Shown here: piece after piece, positions 44,644 through 56,498 of the stretch
How positions within the stretch are numbered: the first letter of the stretch is position 1
Layout of the letters: each line of letters opens with the position of its first letter
Source of the DNA: Tenrec ecaudatus
Lineage: Eukaryota > Chordata > Mammalia > Afrosoricida > Tenrecidae
NCBI RefSeq assembly: GCF_050624435.1
Contig: NC_134534.1
Span: 67,355,501 to 67,419,500 of the forward strand
Direction of reading: 5' to 3'
DNA: 64,000 bases
The notes under the pieces: generated by a model
What the model saw: only the letters and a program-made list of their open reading frames with translations
What the model was told of the DNA's origin: nothing
Database searches by the model: none
Translations under genes and position numbers: made by a program

Positions 44644-44668
44644 GTGCAAACATCTCAAACCAGTTCAG

Positions 44669-44693
44669 ATGTTGCTGTTTCCTCCGGTTGCAG
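44669..44693 (+). CDS. EYA1: EYA1 alternative first coding exon (EYA1A-type N-terminus), coding part
   Basis: ATG at 44669 opens eight codons, MLLFPPVA, plus one base (G), followed by a perfect donor (CAG/GTAAGG) at 44693/44694. A polypyrimidine stretch ending in CACAG at 44643 offers an acceptor, so the exon could be internal (44644-44693, 50 nt) or be the end of a longer first exon with its own promoter upstream. The phase (one base into the codon) equals that of the canonical exon at 46426, so both can splice to the exon starting TT-AAA for V-K-T-E-P-M. The arithmetic fits known isoforms: 592 residues minus 41 plus 8 gives 559, the length I recall for EYA1A. This form would lack the first 41 residues of the usual protein but keep the transactivation region and phosphatase domain. 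The ATG context is weak (C at -3, T at +4). Confidence 0.65.
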
Positions 44694-46298
44694 GTAAGGA
44701 TATTATTGATATTTGGCATTTGGGGAGAGTGCCTTTCTTTGACCCATATCTATTTTTGTCTAGAATTTCTTTATTCCTATTAATAGCAACAGACTTGGTT
44801 GGAAATTACTTAGCAATTTATCTGTGTGTGTGTGCGCGTGTGTGTGTGTGTGCCCGCTTGTCAAAATAAAGCGCACGTCTGTAGAAAGGGAGTGGTAGCC
44901 TTATTTGGAAAATGATTATGGGTTATGGTTTCTGGTGTTAGGAAAATTGTGACTGTGTAATGAGAATTAGGAGAGAGAAATTGCATTTTATACCGTTTGC
45001 AGTTTGAATTCAGGAGACCTTGGAGCGAAAAGAACTTACTTTAGAAGTCAAATGGTGCATGTTGAGAACTTTCAAAAAGTTGTGTGTAGTCCTTTGAAGC
45101 ACTGCCTCCAAATTAAAAATGACTGTAACTCTTATTGATGTGATGAGGTGTGGATCAAACAGCATTAGTAACATAAGCCACCACCCCCCTTTCAAAAACA
45201 GGGGGGGGGTATGAAGTTTAAGATAAATTGAAGGAGATTTAGAATTTCAAACAAAAACAAAACTTGGCTGTCACAAAGCAGAACAGCAGTGTGGAGGTGT
45301 GTTTGTGGAGACTTTAAGTAAATCCTCTCCTCCCTAAACAGAGCACTGCATATAAGTGGGCAGTGCATGCGTAGAGCTCCGTACCTGTTGGGGAATTTTT
45401 AGTTGTGGAGTCTCAGAAGTTCCAGGGGGTGATTTCATTTGTTTGATGGGGTTGGGGAGGGATGGAGAAGAAGATTGTGGGAGTCGAAATGTTCTTATTT
45501 CCCTGAGTGACAGCTGAGATATTCCCGTGTGCTAAGGCTCTTAGGGACTCGCTGTAGGTTGGCCTCCTCCCTTTTCAACTGGGCACGCTGTATGTAATCC
45601 ACAAAACAAACAAGTGAGCCGCCATCCTCATCTTCTAATGCTGCATTTGTTTCAAGGGAAAGAGAGGAACAATTAAGTAGTTTACCAGATAAACACATGC
45701 ACCAGGACTATCTCATTCCCTGTCACTAGACTACAGGCTTCAAGTGTTTTATTTGGTTTGGCGACCCATTAAATTACAAGTGGGAGGTAAATTCTAAGGA
45801 AGGGCCTCGTGCTAATCTATTAGATGAAACTGATTCCCTAGGAAAGTGATTTTTAAATTTCTGTTGTGGGCACATGCTTACATATTTGTCTTTTTGCAAA
45901 CCAAGGGTGTTAGTTTTCTCATGCGCACAAAGAAAAGCATGACTGTACTTTGAAAATGAAGATGGATGTAACAGACTCACCTTGGATCTTGAGACTTGAG
46001 CTGTGGCAGAGGGTGGGTGGGAGGCGTTTATAGAACCCCATGGAAGTTTGTGGCAGAAGGGGTGAGACAAGTGAGCTCTCTTCAGTCTGCAGACGCCCAT
46101 GTATTTGGCAGATAGGTGAGGCACATGAAAAGAAACCTGGAATCCAAATGCAAGAGGACGGATTTTGAGTCTGGGAAAATGGATACAATGGAACTTTTGT
46201 GCAAGCGTATTTCAAAGAAGGTGTCAAGTCGTTAGCACATTAAATAGTGGTGTGATGAATTTGGTACATCTGTCCAACGGAAGGCTTCTTGTCTCTAG
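44694..46298 (+). other. EYA1: EYA1 intron between the alternative and canonical first coding exons
   Basis: Noncoding sequence of 1.6 kb. It holds a GT/GC microsatellite at 44822-44852, a poly-G run near 45201, and no interspersed repeat that I recognise. The segment 45490-45720 is non-repetitive and could be a conserved element, but this cannot be judged from one genome. The 3' end is a splice acceptor (TTCTTGTCTCTAG) at 46286-46298. Confidence 0.5.
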
Positions 46299-46302
46299 GT
46301 CT

Positions 46303-46426
46303 ATGGAAATGCAGGATCTAACCAGCCCGCATAGCCGTCTGAGTGGTAGTACTGACTCCCCCAGTGGCCCCAAACTCGATAACTCGCATATCAGTAGTAA
46401 TTCCATGACTCCAAATGGCACCGAAG
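46303..46426 (+). CDS. EYA1: EYA1 canonical first coding exon (exon 46299-46426), partial gene
   Basis: The translation begins [15 protein letters not shown] and runs 41 codons to ...TPNGTE plus one base, recognisable as the N-terminus of EYA1. The exon is bounded by an acceptor (CTCTAG/GTCT) at 46298/46299 and a donor (GAAG/GTGAGT) at 46426/46427. Compared with the human protein as I remember it, residues 17, 18, 26 and 31 differ (T, D, D, S here). EYA1 is a nuclear and cytoplasmic coactivator that binds SIX1 and related homeoproteins through its C-terminal EYA domain, which is also a HAD-family tyrosine phosphatase acting on H2AX Tyr142; it drives ear, branchial arch and kidney development. 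This exon carries only the low-complexity Ser/Pro-rich N-terminus, ahead of the transactivation region. The first ATG has T at -3 and G at +4; the second, codon 3, has G at -3, so leaky initiation at Met3 is possible. Confidence 0.95.
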
Positions 46427-49400
46427 GTGAGTGTCTGCCCTCTGACTGTTGACCTTGCACCTTGTTTCTTCATCGTCCCCACTTTGTTGTGAAGTGGGTA
46501 TGAGTTCACTTGTTAAAATCCGTGAACCTCCTGTGACTCTTACATGTCTTTCTCTTGTAGGTAATGTGATGTATGTGCTAGTATTCGCTTCCGGGTAGAT
46601 GATGCATGTAACTACATGATTGTAATGTTCCACCAGTATGATGGTTCTATTGGGCACATATGCATGTATATGTTCATGTGTGTGTCTGTGCGTGTAACTG
46701 CAGCATTTTAAGCTTCCTGTTGAATCTGCCTTTGGTCATGCTCCAAAGCACAGGATCAATTTGCATTGTCTTGCTACATGAGGAATGAAAATTTTGAATT
46801 GTTTCCTTCACTTCGCTCTCCCTTTTGTTGCTAAATAGATCCAAATTTAGTTGCTTAAACACTAGACTGGTTCTAAATGTCAATGACACTATAGTGTTCT
46901 TTTGGCTCTCATCAAAATAGAAACAAGAAGGAACTTAGTGTTTACAAAATCCACCTTATTTGGAAGATATACACCAAAGTTATTTATTTTTAAAGGATTA
47001 ACTAGTCGACTTTGAGCACAATACTATGATTTTTTTAATAAAATTAAGAAATGTGAATTTAATATAAGAAGAAATGCTGGTTTTAATTCACATATTCCTG
47101 TCTAGATGTGCCTCTTTCAATGCTGTACCCCAAGCATGGTTGTATGTATTGTTAGCCATTTTGCACACTTTGGTTCTACATGCAGTTTTTAAAAACTTCA
47201 ACAGATAGAAGACTGTATTTTATATTAGATGGGATTTTTTTCTTTAGGTTTTGGGAGAATTTCTTCTTCGCAGATAATACTTGTGCCTAATTCATTGCTT
47301 ACTAAACTTGGTCATTACCTTGCTTAATGTGCAACCTTAAGTTTTCCTTGAAGTGCCATGAATTATACACCTGGAAGTCCATCTACAGGCAACACTCTTA
47401 AGCATGCTTTCCTGATCCCCATGGTGCACTCTTACCACTTGGTTTTTAAGACAAATCAAGCTAAGTGCTGTTATATCATTGCTTGTGTGGTATCTATCCT
47501 ATTCCAACATGTATTAATGATGCCTTTTGAAAATATTAAAGTTATAAAATTGATAACCTATCTTCATATTAAATTACTTACTCATGAAAGATCACTTCGC
47601 TTTCTTATACCAACAGTGAGAGTTTTGCATGTGTGTTTTTTGTATGTTCCTTTTAGCGTAAACACATTCATTCCTGTTGCTTATGAAAAGAAAGCACTTC
47701 TCTGGTCTAGCAAAAGAAGTCATCTCTTAATAATGTACCTTGGCATTGAAAACTCTTTTTCTTCTCACTGAGATAGGCAATTTAAACAGAAATGCAGATT
47801 TCTTCCAGAGAAGCAACTTTAGGGTTTCAGTTCACTCCACAGAACAAATCAAATGAACAGTCTTCTTTTTCCCCTTTTGGAATTTCCCTTCAGGAGAAAA
47901 CCAGACAACTGCACATTGCAGGCGAGGCTGCACACTGTGTCACAGGCCACTGCAGCTCAGTGTAGAGGCGGGTCCCTGCAAGCGTGAGCCTGCAGGCATC
48001 CCCGATGGGACTGTAAGAGGGAGCAACCGCCTCAGTCTCTCACATGTCATCTCTATTACTGCCATCTCCAAATAAGGCGACCGTTATAGAAAATTTTGAA
48101 ATAAAAAAGACAAACGATGATTAATTATTTGGCTTGATGAACTACACTCATACACCTGCTTAGGAATAATTAGGAGATGATGGCCTTCTGCCTGGCTTTT
48201 ATATGTGCAGACATTAAAGAAGCTTGAAAAAGTCTCATTTTCTCATAATTCTACTGGCAAATCATTTCTTGAAAAATTAAGAATCACGTAGTATTCTCAA
48301 TTAGAGTATGCTTTAGGGGACTGTCCCCTGGGCTGGGGCTGGGGAGTGATTTTCAGCTTGTTCTTTAAGTAATAATTGATTCCGGAATATTTACATTGAA
48401 TAACAAGACTGTTTTCATGGTGAGGAGTATTGTACTTGATAAGGTTTGTTTTCATGTCTAAATTAAGTTCAGAATACAAAATACTTTAGATAAGCATGGA
48501 ATCTGTGAAACCATTCAGTTGGGGAAACAGCAATTATCCCTCATTCTCAAAGCAAACTTAATTATCTTATGTTTGGGAAACTAATACTCTCCGACAGTAT
48601 TTCATACAAGTATGCAGTTACTCACCCTGGCTTCAGGCATACTTTACCGCTATATTTGGGGAGAGCTGTGGTTCTTAGGAAGTGAAATTAGAAGATATCA
48701 ATATAAATCATCAACGAATAAATGGAATTTTAAATCAATCTATTGGGATATTTCATGTTATATTATTTGAAAATATGATTTCAAATGCTCTTCATCATCC
48801 ATGGTGCATGCCTACTTAAATGCAAGTAATCTTAGAGAAGTTGGTGAATCCATTTATACGGGTATATGGTATATTTGAGTGTATATATATACATATATAT
48901 ATATCCCAGAAGGTTTTTATTTTTCTTGAGCACTAAGTTTCAAACTGGCTAATTCATTAACATCTAGCCAGCATTCCTGGGATATAGTCATTATGGATTT
49001 AAATTTTTTTCATTTTGTTCATAACTTCCTTCATTGAATTGGAGGAATAGAAAACAAAAAAAATCATTAAAATTTAAAATAGCCTTTTAAAACATCAATT
49101 ACTTCCTCAAGTCTACAGCAAAGATGACAAGTTGTAAATGCCATGATTTATATTTCAAAAACGTATCTACAACACAACTGGAAGTAGTCTCCTTAATCAT
49201 GTCAACAAAATTTCCATTTGGTCTTACTTGATGGTTGGCCCTCCCTGCATTTATTCAGGTTGTCTTCTCCAGCGCAGAGCTTTTGTTTTGTTTTAACTTC
49301 TTGCCACCACTTGTCCCTATAATGAGGCTAAGAAAACATGAAAATCTCCTGTATCAAAAACCATAACTTCATCTGAAGAACAAACAAGAAGGGAATGGAA

Positions 49401-51324
49401 TGGAGAGGCAGAAAATATTAAGTTTCTTCTTAGGTCTGTTGCCAAATTATCGTAAGACTCAGCGTTTGTCGGTTTTGTGCTCCTAGGGCTAGTGCCTATG
49501 TTCATGGTCCATCTGCGGGAGATAGACACACACTGAGCTACAGCCTCAATCAATTACTGGGCTTTATGTTTTTTCTAAGATGAAATGCTTTTCAGTTAGA
49601 AGAGTTGTGTGAATGTTTCATATTTCAAAACTTTTAGCTATTCACAAGTCTAGAGTCTTTTTCAAGCTCTCTCTGAATTGTTATCATTGCAGCTTCAGGT
49701 TAGTTTTACCTGGTTTATATGTAGCTGAGAAATAGATAAAATAAACGGACAAAACGTAAAACAGTAGCATAAATGAATGCTTGATTTGCGTCGAGAAAGA
49801 ATTTGCTAGAAGTGACATGATTCCAAAAGAATTACTAAAAATTTTAGTTAGTCGTAAGTAGTTAAAGCGTAGCCTGGGGAAGATTAATGTATGTCTACAA
49901 AAACACCAACTGTGGTCTCTCTTTTAGCTGTTTGTCCTGGTCTCTGGGGCGGTTAGCCTTCCAGTGCATGACGGAATAGACACGTCACCTCAAAGAGTGC
50001 TCGTATGCTCCTCTCAGACAGAGACATTTTGGTGGTGTCGCTAATGGATGACTGTTAACGGGTTATAAGGGAGAGGATTTCTGATGTTGGGGGATTTTGA
50101 CAAGCCTCTGTTTAGTAGAGTTTTGGTGTTGATGTTTAGGTTTTTCATGTGTGAGAAGCAGTTGGGAAATGTTCTTTCAGGACAATTCAGGGACACTAGC
50201 AGTAAAAGGGTTTTTATTTACGTACCTAATTAAGCCCTTGTTTGCAAAGTAGTAATTCTTTCCACCTTTGTTTTTTCTAGTTGTCTACAGCCCATGGGAG
50301 CCCACGGTTGGTCAATTCATAGATGACTCATTTCAGTGTTTATTTTTGGTTGTCTGTGAGGATGCATAGGGGTGAAAAAGAGGTGTGAAGGAACGGAATT
50401 GAGAATGCTGGGAGATTTTCCTATTGTAGAGTTAGATTCAAACTCCAGAAAAAAGCCTGAACTTGTCTTAAAACAGGTAACCTTATCTTGGAGTGACTTA
50501 AAATCAGATGCAGTTAAACCTTAATACCCCCCCAAAAAAAAGTTTCAGGAATTCTGATGGCATTCAAGTACTAATTTTGAATTGGCAGATCAGATTTCCA
50601 AGATGATAATCTTGATAAATCATGAATTAGGTGACTAACCCTTCAGCTTTTAAAATTTTAATTGTATGTTGCATATTTAAAGGTTGTTACCTTAATTCAG
50701 TTTTACATGCTTGTGAGGAGCTACTTTCCAGTTCTATCATTTCTATAAGAGAGCGCACAGACAACATTTTTACATTTGTTGTCTTTGTCTCTCAAATTTT
50801 AATGTAGAAAAATGTAGTTGTATCCAGTTAGGCTATTTTTAAGGAAGCTTACTTGAATAAAATATCTATCACTGGTGAATGCATATAAAGTTATGGTTTG
50901 AGGCTGCATTTTCAAGGCTAAGCTTATATATTTGTGGTCAGATATTCTGCTGTCGACAGAAACAGGGTAATCTAGTTTTATTGTTGTTTACATTCTGCTC
51001 ATGATTTGGTTTCTGGAACATTAAGGGTCATTGAGATTAAAGAAGTTCCTCAGAGATTTTTTTTAGACTTGATTTGTACCCACAGAATTGGCCTCTTCTG
51101 AATTCCCCCTAAGCTAAACACATGAAAGAATGAAGAAAATAATTGGATTTAATATTTGCCATATATACATAAAGTGAACATATAATATGTATAATTGTCA
51201 CATGCTTCCTATTAATTAATAATGACAATAATGGCTTATGTTTATGAACAACTTATTTTAATCGGTGATGACCAATCTCCATATTTCCTTTCAGTAATCT
51301 TCAGAAAATTCTGTTGAGACAGCC

Positions 51325-51460
51325 TGCATAATCATTAAGAGACTGGATCAGACTATGTGGGCTTTAATACCAGGTCCCTTTTTTAGCTGTCTGAACAAGG
51401 AAGCTTCTGTGTGCTGTGCGCTCACCTGTGGAGTGGAGATAGTAACAGACTCCATTAAGC
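51325..51460 (+). repeat. MIR SINE, sense
   Basis: 'ATCATTAAGAGACTGGATCA' (51331), 'TTTTAGCTGTCTGAACAAGG' (51381) and 'CACCTGTGGAGTGGAGATAG' (51423) follow the MIR core order. Confidence 0.6.
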
Positions 51461-52439
51461 TTGCTTTCAGCATGATACCTAAGATTTGTAGCTTACACAG
51501 AACCTAGCGGATGCTCTCTAAAGAGATATAAAGAGCAGTCACCTCTATAGACCCAATCCTATTTAACACACAAAAACACCCATGTCTTGACATATATTTA
51601 TGGTTTGTATCTGGTACCATGGGCTTCTGAAGTGGTATTTGAATCAAGTCCCAGCTGAGTCCATAGCCTGAGTGTTTAAATCACCGTGTGATTGACGGAG
51701 AGAATGTGTGATTCTTAGCTTTAGCTAATGGCTTTTCTGATACCTTTAGACTCAATACTGGCCTCTGACCTGCCATGTTGGCCCCTCAATGAATGGAGTG
51801 GGCCAATGCCTAGCTGGCAACCGAGCTGGGTACGAACTTGGCAGAGGCTCTGATGACCACAGGATTTCATTATGAGGATGATTTCCCCGGAGGCAGCCAA
51901 CCCCCGAGTCCCGGTGTGGGTGAGCGTGTGAGATTTCTTCCTGTGGGCACGCGTGCACAGCACAGTGCATCAAGAGATTAACATTGAGGGGATTGTCTCT
52001 TATTAGTTTCCAAAGGTTCAGACTTAATTGTAATTCCATCAGTCGTCTGTCTGCGTTCAAGCCATTCTGGGATCAATCGGAGAGGGAAGTCTCTGCTTTT
52101 CATTATAATAGTCATTATTCTGTGCACATTCGGATTGGAGCAGCATTGCTGTGAAATTAAAAAAGCGGTTGCAGTTTTGCTACTGCTCAGAGCCAGTGTT
52201 TGGTAACTCGAAAACGGTTTGTAAGTAGATGATAAATTTGGTTACATTTCCCTTGACCTTTAGAAACCATGTTATGTCAACCAAGCAAAATTATCCTGGC
52301 ATCAGGCAGGGGCCCCACGGAAACTGTCATTTCCAAAGAGCTGGGTTGTGAGCATGTCTAGAACATGCTAATAACCCCCATAGTCTCAGGGGTGAAAACA
52401 CTTGGTATGTTCTAGAAATAGCAAGAAGGTCTCAGCGGG

Positions 52440-52605
52440 GCTAGCGATCTTGGTGGTCTAGTGGTTATGTATTGTGTTGCTAACCACAAGGTCAGCAGTT
52501 CGAAATCACCAACCTCTCAGTGGGAGAAAGATGGGGATTTCCCCTACCATAAAAATTCAATCTTGGAAACCCACAGAGGCAGTTCTACCCTTGTCCTAAC
52601 AGTAT
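52440..52605 (+). repeat. AfroSINE, sense, 3'-truncated
   Basis: 'CTTGGTGGTCTAGTGGTTAT' (52449) and 'AAGGTCAGCAGTTCGAAATC' (52488), ending at 'ACCCTTGTCCTAAC'. The RTE-like tail is missing, so it is probably an old deletion. Confidence 0.88.
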
Positions 52606-54039
52606 GACTGGAGGAGAAAGAGTGATAAGGGAGTACAGGAAGGGCAAAGTCAGAAGAGACAAGTAGAGTGTATAGTTTGACAAATATCCTCGGCTCTAGT
52701 ACACAGAGCTAACTACATAGCATGCTTTGTATACTACGCATGCCAGGGGGCATTCCCCATAACCAGGCTCAACGTTTCTGGAGAGCAATTTTCCGGATAA
52801 GCTCTAGTTTGGATGTGGACAGTTGTCACCTACTCTTAACAGTCCAGAAGATAATAGTTCCATAGCCTCTCTCCTTTGGTTGGGAACCTTTGTCTAAGCA
52901 GAAGTACATCCCTCTAAAACTGTCCTATCTAATTGGGTAAACCTTTGATCTCTTCCAAAGAGATGTGCGATCCTTTCATGAGTGTGGCATTTAAACCCAT
53001 CTTATCTCTCTGATCAGGGATTCCCTGCTTTAAGGAATCTTCATTTCTTACAGCACTCATTGGGGTGAGCAGCATGTAGACATTGAGGTGTGTTTGTGTA
53101 TGTGTGTGTCTGTGTTTTCACATCGTATATTTGGTATAAGGATCGAGAGCAACTTATTCTTTGAGCATATCAGTTAAAATGAAGATATGCCTATTTCACC
53201 TTGATGATGGAATCTATCCAAGGTCGGGTTCTGTCTGAGCCTCTGATGAGGCATGCTCAACAGTTTGTAATTCCTATTACTTATTTTATGCTAGCTCCTG
53301 CCTTATTCTGGCTGCCCTTTCACGTACATTCTGCTGCCCAGCACGGGCCCTGACTGTCTGCTTCTGGTTGCTGACTCTTTCCTAAAGGCTTCTTTCTAGA
53401 ATAAGCTGAATACTTTTCATAGAGAAAAAACAAGCAAACATTTAGCAGTGTTTCCAAAGTAGGTCATACGGCCCTCCAAGGGGGTGCTAGAGCAACCCAG
53501 GTAGACTGCAGAAGCAGATACCTACACTTTATCTTGGGTCAGAGACTATAGTAGGAAAGTGTTTAATAACCAGGGGGATGCTGAGTAATTGTTTGCCCCT
53601 TGAAAGGTGGCACCATGCCAAATAAGTTTGAGGGTCTGGGTGCTATGGTCATAAAGCAGTCTTCAGTTATTTCCACATATTGCCTTCTCTGAAAGAGAAA
53701 TGAAGTTTTGAGAAGTTAATTAAGGATTTATGTTACATTTTGGAACCCAATATGGTCTATAAATAAAAACCTCTTATGATTATATACACACTAAGTTGCT
53801 CATTTTGTGGATTTTTGTAGTTTTTACCTCGTGCCTCCAGTGTCCCATTACACTCAAAAGGCAGGCAAGCTACCAAACTTGTCCCAAAGAGGACCGTTGA
53901 TGTGCTCCTTGGGACACAGATTGGAAACTTTCTCTCATGTAAAATGAATCAGAATCTAAAGTGCTCAATTGGTCATTGCATGAATTTAGCAGCAAGGGGA
54001 ATTTTCAGCGGGTAGAAAAGGTTTTTGTTTGTTTGTTTT

Positions 54040-54235
54040 AATCAGATAAAGGCTATGTTCTGAGTCCTTGCAATGCTTTGGGCACATGGTGATGCCTCGA
54101 ATGCTTTCTTTGATTCTCCAAAATGATCCTTGGAAGGATGATTTTGTACCGTACTTGAAAGAGTTCGAGTGACTAGTCCAAATTTGCACAGCATTATTAA
54201 CTTCTAGAGGAGGCTCCAAGTCACAGGTGATTTGG
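54040..54235 (-). repeat. MIR SINE, antisense
   Basis: 'TCTGAGTCCTTGCAATGCTT' (54059) to 'AATTTGCACAGCATTATTAA' (54181) and GAGGCTCCAAGTCAC correspond to the inverse MIR consensus. Confidence 0.55.
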
Positions 54236-55021
54236 AAGTCTACTTTCTTGGTACTCTAGAACATGGGCTTGATACTTACTGAAATGTTTTGTGAAATGTT
54301 TGCTACTTTAACAGGGATATTAACCCAAACTTTTTTAAAAAGGGCATCCTACTTATGTGTGTGCTTTCCCTGGTTGAATGTGTTTCCTAAGAGGCAGACA
54401 CAGCTATGTTCTCATCACTCCGCAGAAATCTTGGCAGTGTTTAAACCGTCAATATTTGTTGGCTAGCGGGCCCATATTAAATAATAGGAGAAAATAATAG
54501 GAGGGATTGCAAGAGAAAAGTATGCATTAATTTTATTTACAAAGCACTAACAGATTCTATTTACCTAAAGCCTATCTTTAATTTTTGAAAATAATCATTT
54601 CATGGAATAATTGATATGGCCACTATAGGCAGTCTGTTCTAAGACATCCACACAAAAAACCACGGGCCCTGGCTTTGATATTTAATAGCAATCTTGCATT
54701 TGAGCCTCTTCTAGTGAACTGTGTCGTACATGCAAACGTCATCTGTCAGACCTCAAGGTATGTTTGCAGTGATGTTGAAATTCTTTCTTCATAGTTCATC
54801 CAAGAAGCAACCCTGTAATATAAAGATCGGGCAGTTAGTACCCTGAAGTTTAATGACCTTGCAAGATGGTTAAAGAATAATCGTTGATAGTTAACATTTT
54901 GGAGGCCAGGAACAACTGAGGGAGCAAAGATGTAGATAATATGTGTATATAATAAGATAGCATGATGACATTTCACACTATACATCCAGTCTTGAATGAT
55001 TAGTTCATTCAAGAAATGTTA

Positions 55022-55210
55022 AGATGGCCCAAGAGGTCCGCTTATGACCATTAAACTGAAGGCTAGTGTTTTAACCCACATAGTGGCAGCACAGGAAAGA
55101 GGCCCAGCAGGGAACCGTCACAAAGACTGCTTCAGTTCGGCTGGGTAACGCAAGGGCCCATCATGAGCCAGAATGGATTCCGAGGCAATAGGGCGCATCT
55201 AACAATTTCC
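55022..55210 (+). repeat. AfroSINE, sense, diverged
   Basis: 'AAGGCTAGTGTTTTAACCCA' (55061) and 'GCCAGAATGGATTCCGAGGC' (55168) are decayed AfroSINE body and tail. Confidence 0.6.
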
Positions 55211-55324
55211 CAAACACCATTCTAACCAATCCGTTCCCCGTCTTGTGCGGTGAAGTGACCCCTGACCAGATGATCAGCATCTGTTACTATAAGATCTATA
55301 TTCCTTAGAGAGTGCGGCGGTGGT

Positions 55325-55590
55325 CAGTGGCCATGACGTTGATTCTAACTCATGTGCGTGGATGTCAGGGTTGAATTGTGTTCCATTAGCATTTTCACAG
55401 CTGTGACCTTTCAGAAGCAGCCTACCAGGCCTGCCTTTCCAGGGCACCACTGAGTGAGTTCAAATCAGCAGCCTTGCAGTTAGCAGTCAAGGACTTAACC
55501 ATTTGTACATCCACGGGGCTGTCCCACTGCCCCGAGGGGTCACTGTGAGTTGAAATAGACTAGCACGCACCCAACAACGACAAGGACAAG
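55325..55590 (-). repeat. AfroSINE, antisense, diverged
   Basis: 'GACGTTGATTCTAACTCATG' (55337) is the inverted tail; 'GTTCAAATCAGCAGCCTTGC' (55458) and 'TAGCAGTCAAGGACTTAACC' the body and head. A sense tail-like piece ('GGGTCACTGTGAGTTGAAAT') follows at 55538. Confidence 0.65.
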
Positions 55591-55611
55591 CGTGAGGGGC
55601 TGCCAGGAGGG

Positions 55612-55715
55612 TAAAATGAGTTGGCAAAGCGCTTTACAAGCCCTGCTGTAAATGCTTCCCCAACTCATTTAACTTTAGAGAGAGCCTCCTATCCACTGGC
55701 TATTATTATCTGTTA
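55612..55715 (-). repeat. MIR fragment, antisense
   Basis: 'GCAAAGCGCTTTACAAGCCC' (55625) and 'CAACTCATTTAACTTTAGAG' (55661) match inverse MIR. Confidence 0.5.
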
Positions 55716-55816
55716 TTGCTGAGCCTTTGATTTCGCCGTTGTAAAAAGGAGAGTGCACCTTTGCCATAGGGTGTTTCGACATTTAAAGGAATCCAAACTA
55801 CTAGCATAAAGTATGT

Positions 55817-55894
<78 letters not shown>
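55817..55894. repeat. (TG)n(TA)n compound microsatellite
   Basis: About 8 TG units followed by about 30 TA units without interruption; prone to cruciform formation and length change. Confidence 0.97.
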
Positions 55895-55897
<3 letters not shown>

Positions 55898-56013
55898 ATT
55901 CCCTGGTGGTTCCTGATGAAGCGTTCAGCCTGTGAAAGGAAGGTTAGCAGTCTACTTCTGTAAAGATTTACAGTTTGAGAAACCCTAAGGGACAGTTCTA
56001 TTTTGTCTTGGAG
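55895..56013 (+). repeat. AfroSINE, sense, cut by SPIN
   Basis: 'TCCCTGGTGGTTCCTGATGA' (55902) to 'GGGACAGTTCTATTTTGTC', then abruptly the SPIN terminal repeat. The expected GGGTCGCTATGAGTC tail is not seen. Confidence 0.75.
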
Positions 56014-56498
56014 CAGCAGTTCTCAACCTGTGGGTCGCGATCCCTTTGGGGGGTCGAATGACCCTTTCACAGGGGTCACCTAAGACCATCAGAAAACACA
56101 TATTTCCAATGGTCTTAAGAACCCAGACACCGCTCCTCTATCCGTCTACAGGCGGGTCCGCCCACATGCAGAGACGCCCACATACAAGTACCCGGCGTGA
56201 AGACTGTTACCCACGCAACACCGTTCTTCAAGACAAAACTTCATTGATTTGTCATTAGAAATCAATATTTCACAATGTATAATTGCATATGGTTTTTGTG
56301 ATGAATCACTCTGCTTTCATTATGTTCAATGTGTAACCATGAAAATACATCCTATCAGATATTTACATGACGATTCATCACAGTAGCAAAATGACAGTGA
56401 TGAAGTAGCAACCAAAATAATGTTATGGTTGGGGGTCCCCACAACCCGAGGAACTGTCTGAAAGGGTGGCACACGGGTCGGTATTGAGAACTCTACGA
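56014..56498 (+). mobile_element. SPIN-like hAT transposon, long form (copy 4)
   Basis: About 485 bp. The left end is well preserved ('CAGTTCTCAACCTGTGGGTC' at 56017), the right end decayed ('GGTATTGAGAACTCTACG'). Unlike copies 1-3 it retains an internal segment, about 56079-56370, containing 'AGACACCGCTCCTCTATCCG', 'TCATTGATTTGTCATTAGAA' and 'TGTGATGAATCACTCTGC'. No transposase frame. It lies in the EYA1 intron, inserted in an AfroSINE. Confidence 0.93.

Noticed and set aside
46165..46452. 95-codon frame around the EYA1 exon
   Set aside because: The frame continues into flanking introns by chance; only 46303-46426 is supported, by the splice sites and by similarity to EYA1.
55817..55894. 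TA-rich tract as a functional element of the EYA1 intron
   Set aside because: A plain dinucleotide microsatellite next to a SINE; nothing supports a function.
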